Assembly: GCA_019244985.1 (NCBI GenBank)
Contig: JAFASB010000292.1
Coordinates: 1-8,359 of the forward strand
From: Acidimicrobiia bacterium
Lineage (GTDB): Bacteria; Actinomycetota; Acidimicrobiia; Acidimicrobiales; AC-14
Direction: 5' to 3'
DNA length: 8,359 nt
The position numbers were made by a program, and so were the translations under genes. Below are positions 1-7,589 of this stretch, in pieces (positions within the stretch are counted from its first letter, which is position 1; every line of letters begins with the position of its first letter). The notes below the pieces were generated by a model that saw nothing but the letters and a program-made list of their open reading frames with translations, had not been told where the DNA came from and searched no databases.

Positions 1-74
1 AGGACGGCGCCGACGACGCGCACCCGTGCCACACGAGTCACAGGAACAACAGTAGCAACAGAGCGCGGCCGCAC
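1..74 (-). CDS. Possible N-terminus of the gene after ftsX, cut by the window edge
   Basis: Downstream of ftsX on the same strand, a reading frame opens at a GTG (74-72) and runs to the left edge with no stop. It gives about 24 codons beginning (M)RPRSVATVVPVTRVARV, an Arg-plus-hydrophobic start that could lead into a signal peptide or membrane segment. An in-frame TGA lies 7 codons upstream (95-93) with no ATG, GTG or TTG between, so the GTG is the first usable start. No Shine-Dalgarno is visible, and an ATG (84-82) opens another frame that is Cys-rich and less believable. In many bacteria a murein hydrolase activator (M23/EnvC type) or smpB follows ftsX, so a wall-hydrolase gene is a reasonable guess from context only. 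The piece is too short to assign a function. Confidence 0.3.
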   Translation of the reverse strand, partial: MRPRSVATVVPVTRVARVRVVGAV

Positions 75-82
75 AACCGCGC
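63..82 (-). other. GC-rich stem-loop after ftsX
   Basis: A perfect 6-bp inverted repeat, GCGCGG and CCGCGC, surrounds an 8-base loop. It starts 27 bases beyond the ftsX stop. On the minus strand it is followed by a moderately T-rich stretch but no true T-run, so it could be a weak terminator or a stem at the start of the next gene. It overlaps the proposed GTG start of that gene, which argues against a simple terminator. Confidence 0.25.
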
Positions 83-108
83 ATATCGGTCGTCAGCGGG
101 GCAGCGCT

Positions 109-990
109 TTAGACGTCGAGGAAGCGGGACACTGCGATGGCGGAGCCCACGGCGCCCACGATCATCCCCACGACGATGAGGAAGATGCCGGTGCCGATGA
201 CCTCGTTGGTGCTCACCGCGAACTCGTGGAAGAGCTCGACGTGGCGCACAGCGTGCTGGGCGAAGTTCCGCACGAGATACACGACGCCGAAGGCGCCGAG
301 CGCCCCGATCAGGCCCTGCACCAGGCCCTCGAACATGAACGGCACGCGGATGAACCAGTTGGTGGCACCGACCAGCTTCATCACCGCCACCTCACGGCGT
401 CTCGCGTAGATCGCCATGCGGATGGTGTTGAGGATGAGGAGGGAGGCCGCGGCGAGCAACACGGCGGCTACCGCCCAGATCAGGAGCTGGGCGTAGCGCG
501 TCACGGACAGGAGGGCCTTGACAGTGTCCTTGGCGTAGACGACATCGCGTACACCGGCCGCGTCCTTGAAGCGGCTGCCGATGACGTCGACCTGGGCGGC
601 CTGGCGCGGCACGACCCGGAACGACGGCGGCATCTGGTCGACGCTCAGCGTCTCGAGCATGTCGGGCGAGTTCGAGAACATCTTGCGGAACTCGTCGTAC
701 GCGCCCTGCTTGGTGACGAAGCGGACCTTCTTGACCTCCGGCGTGGACCGAAGCTCGCGGTCGACGGCGTCGATCTCTTGCGGCGCGGCGTCAGACTTCA
801 TGAAGACCGAGAGCTCGACACCGCCCTTCCACTGGATCGTGGCCTTGTCAACGCCCTGCTTGAGCAGGAGCGCGCCGCCGACGAGGGCGAGCGACACGGC
901 GACGACGACGATGGCGGCGGTCGTCATGAAGACGTTGCGGCGGAGGTTGGTCGCCGTCTCCCGCGCGAAGTAGTCGACCTTCAAGCTCAT
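109..990 (-). CDS. ftsX: FtsX, membrane subunit of the FtsEX cell-division complex
   Basis: FtsX is the integral-membrane partner of the ATPase FtsE. The complex sits at the septum and activates peptidoglycan hydrolases through the extracytoplasmic domain of FtsX. The 293-residue protein has the family layout: a short cytoplasmic N-terminus, TM1 at about 22-43, a large extracellular domain at about 45-163, and TM2, TM3 and TM4 at about 166-190, 219-241 and 264-290. The cytoplasmic loop after TM2 contains the typical AIYARRREVAVMKLVGAT segment (193-210), the expected contact region for the ATPase. The length is normal. The ATG start is preceded at 7 bases by AAGGCGG, a good Shine-Dalgarno, which lies in the 3' arm of a small hairpin. 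It is the second functional gene of a minus-strand ftsE-ftsX operon, but the usual close ftsE/ftsX junction is widened to 97 bases. Identification is secure from topology, motif and neighbour. Confidence 0.96.
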   Translation of the reverse strand: MSLKVDYFARETATNLRRNVFMTTAAIVVVAVSLALVGGALLLKQGVDKATIQWKGGVELSVFMKSDAAPQEIDAVDRELRSTPEVKKVRFVTKQGAYDEFRKMFSNSPDMLETLSVDQMPPSFRVVPRQAAQVDVIGSRFKDAAGVRDVVYAKDTVKALLSVTRYAQLLIWAVAAVLLAAASLLILNTIRMAIYARRREVAVMKLVGATNWFIRVPFMFEGLVQGLIGALGAFGVVYLVRNFAQHAVRHVELFHEFAVSTNEVIGTGIFLIVVGMIVGAVGSAIAVSRFLDV

Positions 991-1088
991 GAGGTGGCCG
1001 CCTTCGACGGCGGGGGCATGAGCCTGACCTCGTCGCTTCGCGGCGAGAAAAGCACCCTCACACTGATTCGCTCGCTGCGGTCGCTCAT
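987..1088 (-). CDS. Tiny ORF (33 codons) bridging ftsE and ftsX, possible coupling peptide
   Basis: This frame starts at an ATG sharing ATGA with the ftsE stop, and its TGA shares ATGA with the ftsX start, so it fills the ftsE-ftsX gap with overlaps at both ends. The peptide begins MSDRSERISVRVLFSPRSDE and ends SKAATS. It is Arg/Ser-rich, has no membrane segment and matches no family I recognise. Translation through it would let ribosomes leaving ftsE pass the hairpin that masks the ftsX ribosome-binding site. It may be a leader whose translation matters rather than its product, or a chance frame in inserted DNA. A 33-codon open frame is not rare at this GC content, so the evidence is the exact double overlap, not the length. 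Confidence 0.3.
   Translation of the reverse strand: MSDRSERISVRVLFSPRSDEVRLMPPPSKAATS
998..1013 (-). promoter_or_regulatory. Hairpin masking the ftsX Shine-Dalgarno
   Basis: On the minus strand CCGCC (1013-1009), loop GTCGAA (1008-1003) and GGCGG (1002-998) form a perfect 5-bp GC stem. The 3' arm plus the two flanking A bases is AAGGCGG, the best Shine-Dalgarno for ftsX, 7 bases before its ATG. In the folded RNA the site would be paired. A ribosome translating the bridging ORF would melt it. Pairing is seen in the sequence; the regulatory effect is inferred. Confidence 0.4.
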
Positions 1089-1774
1089 CGGGCGAACGTC
1101 CCGTACACGCCGCGCGCCTGGTCGCGGACGAGCGTGCCGCGGTCGAGCTCGATCACTCGGCGCCGCATGGTGTCGACGATGGACGAATCGTGCGTGGCCA
1201 TCACAACCGTCGTTCCGGTGCGGTTGATGCGGTCGAGCAGGCGCATGATGCCGACCGACGTGGACGGGTCGAGGTTCCCGGTGGGCTCGTCGGCGAGCAG
1301 GATCAGCGGCCGGTTCACGAACGCCCGCGCGATCGACACGCGCTGCTGCTCACCGCCGGACAGCTCGTTGGGGAGGTTGTCGCTCTTCTTCGTGAGGCCG
1401 ACGAGGTCGAGGATCTGCGGTACCTGGCTACTGATGACGTGGTTGGGCCGGCCGATGACCTCGAGGGCGAAGGCGACGTTCTCGTAGACGGTCTTGTTCG
1501 GGAGCAGCTGGAAGTCCTGGAAGACCGTGCCGATGTTGCGGCGCAGGTACGGGACCTTCCAGCTCGTCAGGTTGGCGATGTCCTTGCCCGCCACCCAGAT
1601 GCGGCCGGAGTCGGGGTCCTGCTCCTTGAGCAGGAGGCGGATGAACGTGGATTTGCCTGAGCCGGAGGGGCCGACCAGGAAGACGAACTCGCCCTTCTGG
1701 ATGTCGGCACTCACGTCTCGGAGCGCGACCACGTCGCCCTTGTAGATCTTGGTGACGTTCTCGAGCCTGATCAT
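1085..1774 (-). CDS. ftsE: FtsE, ATP-binding subunit of the FtsEX cell-division complex
   Basis: FtsE is the cytoplasmic ABC ATPase that pairs with FtsX; ATP cycling is thought to drive conformational signalling to extracellular wall hydrolases rather than transport. The 229-residue protein has every ABC motif: Walker A GPSGSGKST (35-43), Q-loop Gln86 within VFQDFQLLPNKT, signature LSGGEQQR (138-145), Walker B LLADEP with catalytic Glu163, D-loop GNLD (166-169) and switch His195 in ATHD. The length is typical of actinobacterial FtsE, and adjacency to ftsX separates it from other small ABC ATPases such as LolD or MacB. The N-terminus MIRLENVTKIY is the usual family start. No convincing Shine-Dalgarno precedes the ATG. 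It is the first gene of the operon, and its promoter should lie in 1775-1891, shared with the divergent CAP gene. Its TGA overlaps the ATG of the bridging 33-codon ORF. Confidence 0.97.
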   Translation of the reverse strand: MIRLENVTKIYKGDVVALRDVSADIQKGEFVFLVGPSGSGKSTFIRLLLKEQDPDSGRIWVAGKDIANLTSWKVPYLRRNIGTVFQDFQLLPNKTVYENVAFALEVIGRPNHVISSQVPQILDLVGLTKKSDNLPNELSGGEQQRVSIARAFVNRPLILLADEPTGNLDPSTSVGIMRLLDRINRTGTTVVMATHDSSIVDTMRRRVIELDRGTLVRDQARGVYGTFAR

Positions 1775-1787
1775 GTGATCGGGAGTG

Positions 1788-1823
1788 GTCGGTCCGCACG
1801 AGGGGGGTACCGGGGCGACCGAC
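1788..1823. promoter_or_regulatory. Operator-like inverted repeat between ftsE and the CAP gene
   Basis: GTCGGTC (1788-1794) and GACCGAC (1817-1823) are perfect 7-bp inverted copies separated by 22 bases, placed 14-49 bases before the ftsE start in the divergent intergenic region. This could be a two-half-site protein-binding target or an RNA stem in the ftsE leader. In GC-rich DNA a 7-bp match at this spacing can occur by chance. I found no strong -35/-10 pair for either gene in 1775-1891. Confidence 0.22.
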
Positions 1824-1840
1824 GTGGCAAGACTACCAAA

Positions 1841-1861
1841 CCCCCGTAGGGCAGCAGGGGG
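1841..1861. repeat. C5/G5 inverted repeat in the divergent intergenic region
   Basis: CCCCC (1841-1845) and GGGGG (1857-1861) flank 11 bases. Read on the minus strand, the stem is followed by TTTGG. It could form a small stem near the ftsE or CAP transcription start. It has no proper T-tract and no demonstrated role. Confidence 0.2.
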
Positions 1862-1891
1862 ACGCCCCGCCCACGGCGAATACCTGCGTTC

Positions 1892-2692
1892 GTGAATGGT
1901 ATTCGACGGTCAATTGTGGTTGTCCTGGTCGGAATAGCCATTTTTGTCGGGTTTTCTCGTACCGCCCACGCCGCACAGAGCACGGGCGACGCCGAGAACA
2001 CCCTGACCGCCGACATCAACCAGGAGCGCACCAGCCGCGGTCTCGGTGCGCTGTCGACCGCGTCGGACCTGGTGGCGTACGCCCGACAGCACTCGGCCGA
2101 CATGGCCGCCGCCGGGCACCCGTACCACGACCCCAACATCCAATCGAACGTGCAGAACTGGCAGCACCTCGGCGACAACGTGGGCTCCGGTCCCGATGCC
2201 GACCACCTGCACCAGGGGTTCATGAACTCCCAGGTCCACCGGGACGAGATCCTGATGCCCGACTACACCGAGGTCGGCGTCGGCGCCTATTGGGCCGGCG
2301 ACGTCCTCTACGTCACCGAGGTGTTCCGACGGCCCGAGGCCGCCGCGGTGCCCGTCGTCCGCACGGTCACTGCGCCTGCGCCCCGGCCGGCGCCCGCCCC
2401 CCGCATCGTCGTGCGTCCGGCCGCACCGGCGGCGGCCGTCGCGCCGGCGCCCGTCGTCACGACACCGCCGACCGCCGCTCCAGCGCCTGCGTCCTCCACA
2501 TCGACGTCGTTGGTCGCTGCGGCCACGACACCGTGGCCGCCCGCGAGCGCCGTGCTCAACACCCGGTCCGCCGCCAGCCACGGTGCCCGCAGCACGGACC
2601 TGGCGACGGTCGCCGTCGCCGCTGCCGTGCTGTTGATGCTGGTCGCCGGCGTCGAAGTGGCGACCCTCCGCCGCCGCGCCGAGCGCTCCTAG
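1892..2692 (+). CDS. Secreted CAP-domain (SCP/PR-1-like) protein with C-terminal membrane anchor
   Basis: The 266-residue protein has an N-terminal signal peptide (RR at 5-6, hydrophobic core 8-21, likely cleavage after AHA at 25-27), a CAP domain at about 35-148, a Pro/Ala/Thr-rich linker at about 149-230, and a C-terminal hydrophobic segment (237-259) followed by RRRAERS, a stop-transfer tail. It should be displayed outside the membrane on a flexible stalk. CAP hallmarks are the HSADMAAAGHPYHD segment (67-80), GDNVGSGPD (94-102) and FMNSQVHRDEILMPDYTEVG (110-129) with His116. Family members usually have Glu where Asp95 sits. No LPxTG-like signal is present, and no Cys. Bacterial CAP proteins are common near wall genes but their activity is mostly unknown. 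The GTG start is the first after an in-frame TAG at 1847 and gives a good signal peptide, though no Shine-Dalgarno is evident. The first 80 bases are less GC-rich than the rest. It is divergent from ftsE and convergent with prfB. Confidence 0.88.
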   Translation: MNGIRRSIVVVLVGIAIFVGFSRTAHAAQSTGDAENTLTADINQERTSRGLGALSTASDLVAYARQHSADMAAAGHPYHDPNIQSNVQNWQHLGDNVGSGPDADHLHQGFMNSQVHRDEILMPDYTEVGVGAYWAGDVLYVTEVFRRPEAAAVPVVRTVTAPAPRPAPAPRIVVRPAAPAAAVAPAPVVTTPPTAAPAPASSTSTSLVAAATTPWPPASAVLNTRSAASHGARSTDLATVAVAAAVLLMLVAGVEVATLRRRAERS

Positions 2693-2742
2693 CGATCGCT
2701 CACGCTGCGCCTTGCTGGCGGCGCCAGCGGAGGTAGGCCTCC
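2691..2742 (+). terminator. Cluster of stem-loops at the CAP/prfB convergent junction
   Basis: Three inverted repeats follow one another just after the CAP stop: the perfect palindrome AGCGATCGCT (2691-2700), GCTGGC-GGC-GCCAGC (2714-2728) and GGAGG-TAGG-CCTCC (2729-2742). The last two lie in the 3' end of prfB on the other strand. None has a T-run. They could slow or end transcription without a U-tract, but the prfB coding sequence explains the bases equally well. The two stop codons are only 7 bases apart, so each transcript must enter the other gene or stop here. Confidence 0.25.
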
Positions 2743-3809
2743 ATGAACGGGTCGAGGTCGCCGTCGAGGACACCGTCGACGTTGCCGGCCTCGTGGCCGG
2801 TGCGGTCGTCCTTGACGTTCTGATACGGCGCCAGCACGTAGTGGCGGAAGGCCTGGCCCCAGCCGACCTCGGTCTGCGGGCCGGAGATGGCGTCGAGCTC
2901 GGCCTTGCGCTGCTCGCGCTGGAGCTCGGCCAGCTTCATACCGAGGATCTGCATGGCCTTGGCCTTGTTCTGGTGCTGGCTGCGCTCGTTCTGGACAGCG
3001 ACGACGACGCCGGTCGGCAGGTGGGTAAGCCGGACCGCCGAGTCGGTGACGTTCACGTGCTGGCCGCCGGCCCCTGACGATCGGTAGGTGTCGACGCGGA
3101 GGTCCTTCTCTTCGATCTCGACCTCGTCGCCGGCGTCCTCGAGGAACGGCACGGCACTGACGGAGGCGAAAGACGTCTGCCGCCGGTGCTGGGCGTCGAA
3201 GGGCGACATGCGCACGAGCCGATGCACGCCCTTCTCGCCAGTCAGCAACCCGTACGCGTAGCGGCCCTTGACGATGAACGTGGCCGAGAGGATCCCGGCT
3301 TCCTGACCGGCCGACACCTCGTCGAGCTCGACGGCGAAGCCGCGCCGCTCGGCCCACCGCAGGTACATCCGCAGCATCATCTCGGCCCAGTCCTGCGCGT
3401 CCGTGCCGCCGGCGCCGGCGTGGATCTCGCACACAGCATCGAGCTCGTCGTGCTCGCCCGAGAACAGCGACCGCAGCTCCAGATCGTCGAGCGACTTGCT
3501 CACCGCAGCCAGTGCCTCGCCCACCTCGCCCTCGATCGAGTCGTCGCCTTCCTCAACGGCGAGCTCGTAAAGGGTCTCGGCATCGGAAAGCCGAGTGGCG
3601 AGACCTTCGAGCTCGTCGACGTCGCCCTTCACGCGCGATAGGTCCGTCGTGACCTTGCGCGCCAGGTCGGTGTCGTCCCACAGGTCGGGCCGCGACGCCT
3701 CGACCTCGAGCTCGCCGAACCGCTTGCGCAAACCCTCCAGGTCGAGATACCGCTCGGCGTCGCTCAGCCGCTGAGCGAGCGCGCGCAACTCATCGCTGAA
3801 GTCCTGCAA
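2700..3809 (-). CDS. prfB: Peptide chain release factor 2 (RF2)
   Basis: RF2 recognises UGA and UAA in the ribosomal A site and triggers hydrolysis of peptidyl-tRNA. The 369-residue protein shows the N-terminal helical domain (about 1-110), the stop-codon-reading tripeptide SPF (202-204, in RMSPFDAQHRRQTSF), which defines RF2 as opposed to RF1, and the catalytic GGQ (248-250, in SSGAGGQHVN) whose Gln is normally methylated. Length is normal. The start is a TTG one codon after the secA stop; an in-frame TGA (that of secA) excludes any longer form, and the resulting N-terminus lines up with actinobacterial RF2 as I recall it. The frame is continuous: at the place of the classic CUU-UGA-C autoregulatory frameshift it reads CTC GAC (Leu22-Asp23). 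The only nearby Shine-Dalgarno candidate is a weak GAG inside the secA end, so expression probably depends on coupling to secA. It converges on the CAP gene with 7 bases between stops. Confidence 0.97.
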   Translation of the reverse strand: MQDFSDELRALAQRLSDAERYLDLEGLRKRFGELEVEASRPDLWDDTDLARKVTTDLSRVKGDVDELEGLATRLSDAETLYELAVEEGDDSIEGEVGEALAAVSKSLDDLELRSLFSGEHDELDAVCEIHAGAGGTDAQDWAEMMLRMYLRWAERRGFAVELDEVSAGQEAGILSATFIVKGRYAYGLLTGEKGVHRLVRMSPFDAQHRRQTSFASVSAVPFLEDAGDEVEIEEKDLRVDTYRSSGAGGQHVNVTDSAVRLTHLPTGVVVAVQNERSQHQNKAKAMQILGMKLAELQREQRKAELDAISGPQTEVGWGQAFRHYVLAPYQNVKDDRTGHEAGNVDGVLDGDLDPFMEAYLRWRRQQGAA

Positions 3810-3812
3810 GTT

Positions 3813-3815
<3 letters not shown>
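3807..3815 (-). promoter_or_regulatory. secA stop / prfB start junction (TGA AAC TTG)
   Basis: The secA stop TGA (3815-3813), one AAC codon and the TTG start of prfB (3809-3807) are all in one reading frame. Terminating ribosomes could re-initiate 3 bases downstream on the rare TTG, and readthrough of the UGA would yield a SecA-RF2 fusion. RF2 is itself the factor that decodes this UGA, so the level of RF2 could in principle feed back on the junction. The layout is seen; feedback is inference. Confidence 0.5.
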
Positions 3816-6572
<2,757 letters not shown>

Positions 6573-6579
6573 AGCGGCG

Positions 6580-6585
6580 AGTGTA
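6580..6585 (-). promoter_or_regulatory. Putative -10 element (TACACT) for a leaderless secA transcript
   Basis: TACACT fits the actinobacterial TAnnnT -10 pattern and ends 7 bases before the secA ATG, which would place the transcription start at or next to the A of the start codon. No Shine-Dalgarno lies between, and the 17-bases-upstream position (GAAAGA) is not a good -35. This allows secA-prfB transcription independent of the upstream methyltransferase. Confidence 0.42.
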
Positions 6586-6609
6586 CTGGCGGCCCTGACG
6601 CTTCTTTCG

Positions 6610-6627
6610 CGGCCGTCAGCCCGGCCG
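6610..6627 (-). terminator. Weak stem-loop over the methyltransferase stop codon
   Basis: CGGCC (6610-6614) and GGCCG (6623-6627) are perfect 5-bp inverted copies around an 8-base loop that includes the stop codon. On the minus strand the stem is followed by CGAAAGAAGCG, without a T-run. It may partly separate the methyltransferase transcript from secA, but the stem is short and such matches are frequent in GC-rich DNA. Confidence 0.18.
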
Positions 6628-7527
6628 GTGGGCGACGACGTGCATGTTGTCGCCCAGATTGACCGGCACCCGCCAGTGCTCGGGAACCACTGTCCGGATG
6701 GACTCGGCCACCGACCCGACGGCCGGCACGGCCGCGGCCACCTTGGTCAGGAGGTAGTCGACCGAGACGACGTGGCTGTACAGACCGATGCGGTCCACGG
6801 TGAATCCGGCCTGCTCCAGGAGCCGTGCGACGGTGTTCCGGTCGAAGTAGTAGAGGTGCATCTCCATCAGCCACGGCCAGTGCTGGCCGAGCCCGCGGGC
6901 GATCCTGCTGCCGGCGTCGATCGTCGACAGATGCAGCTGGCCGCCCGGGGCGAGCATCCGGAGAGCGGCCTCCAGCTCGGCCCGCGGGTCGGCCAGATGC
7001 TCGAGGACGTCCCACATCGTCACCACGTCGTCGACGTCGCCGCTCTCGGCCCGCTCCGTCAGCGTCTCGTTGTGAACGGTGAGACCGAGCGAGCGAGCCT
7101 GCCCGGCGGCCCACGCCGAGAGCTCGGTCCCCTCGGCTCGGAACCCCGCGTGGCCGGCGACGTCGACGAAATACCCGCAGTAGGCGCCCACGTCGAGCAG
7201 CCGGCGTGACTGGGCCGGTCCGAGCGCGCCCAGCACTCGCTCGAAGGTGTAGTACCGGTTCGCCCGCTCGCCGACGTACAACGGATCCTCGACCGCGCTG
7301 TAGGCCTTGAGGAGATCGTCGGAGTCGGGCATCGGCCACTGGAACAACAGCCCGCACGTCCGGCAACACCAGATCGGCGGATGGTGGCCGTGGCCGAGGT
7401 TGGTGCAGCTGAAAGAGTCGTCGGCGGGGTCCGGCGTCGCCGCCCGCCGCTCCCGGAACCGGAGCTGGAGCTCGCGTCCGCCGCACAGATAGCAGCCCGT
7501 GGGAAACGCGGCGTCGGGCTCGTGCAT
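6616..7527 (-). CDS. Class I SAM-dependent methyltransferase with N-terminal zinc-ribbon-like Cys pairs
   Basis: The 303-residue protein begins with a putative metal-binding module: Cys12-x2-Cys15 (CYLC) and Cys55-x2-Cys58 (CRTC), with Cys41 and Cys54 nearby. A Rossmann-type methyltransferase core follows: SAM motif I LLDVGAYCGYF (110-120), the acidic residue Glu135 at the end of strand 2 (GTELS), MWDVLEHLADP (171-181, motif IV/post-I type seen in the Methyltransf_11/23 groups) and LAPGGQLHLST (192-202). The combination of a Cys-pair head with this core is common in methyltransferases of sugar-nucleotide, glycan and secondary-metabolite pathways. The substrate cannot be read from sequence. 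The ATG start is preceded by TATCGT at 6 bases, with a GGAGG-like stretch about 20 bases away, too far to act as a ribosome site. It is upstream of secA on the same strand and divergent (62-base gap) from the DUF2079 gene, which fits a role in envelope carbohydrate or lipid metabolism. Confidence 0.88.
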   Translation of the reverse strand: MHEPDAAFPTGCYLCGGRELQLRFRERRAATPDPADDSFSCTNLGHGHHPPIWCCRTCGLLFQWPMPDSDDLLKAYSAVEDPLYVGERANRYYTFERVLGALGPAQSRRLLDVGAYCGYFVDVAGHAGFRAEGTELSAWAAGQARSLGLTVHNETLTERAESGDVDDVVTMWDVLEHLADPRAELEAALRMLAPGGQLHLSTIDAGSRIARGLGQHWPWLMEMHLYYFDRNTVARLLEQAGFTVDRIGLYSHVVSVDYLLTKVAAAVPAVGSVAESIRTVVPEHWRVPVNLGDNMHVVAHRPG

Positions 7528-7533
7528 CGGGAA

Positions 7534-7539
7534 ACGATA
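7534..7539 (-). promoter_or_regulatory. Putative -10 element (TATCGT) for a leaderless methyltransferase transcript
   Basis: TATCGT matches TAnnnT and ends 6 bases before the methyltransferase ATG, with TTCCCG between and no Shine-Dalgarno at proper distance. The expected -35 position holds GGGCCA, a poor match. The spacing is nearly the same as for the secA hexamer. Confidence 0.4.
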
Positions 7540-7589
7540 GGCGTCCGCCCTCCGTCTGGCCCGGCGCGCCCCTGTGGCAACATGGCGCC

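Noticed and set aside
1017..1019. Alternative ATG start within the ftsE-ftsX spacer
   Set aside because: It is out of frame with ftsX; it is an internal Met of the 33-codon bridging ORF and cannot extend FtsX.
226..1227. A 333-codon plus-strand frame across ftsX and the ftsE end
   Set aside because: Same codon-bias shadow effect; low-complexity Arg/Asp/Glu/His composition and no motif, over two clear minus-strand genes.
2360..2500. GC-rich repetitive stretch in the CAP gene as a repeat array
   Set aside because: It encodes the Pro/Ala linker; there is no fixed repeat unit or regular spacing, so low-complexity coding explains it.
1910..2773. A 287-codon minus-strand frame over the CAP gene
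   Set aside because: Gly/Arg-rich translation without domains; the plus strand has a signal peptide, CAP motifs and a membrane anchor in the right order.
7563..7570. GGCGCGCC palindrome between the methyltransferase and DUF2079 genes as an operator
   Set aside because: Eight-base GC-only palindromes are expected by chance in DNA of this composition, and nothing around it extends the symmetry.
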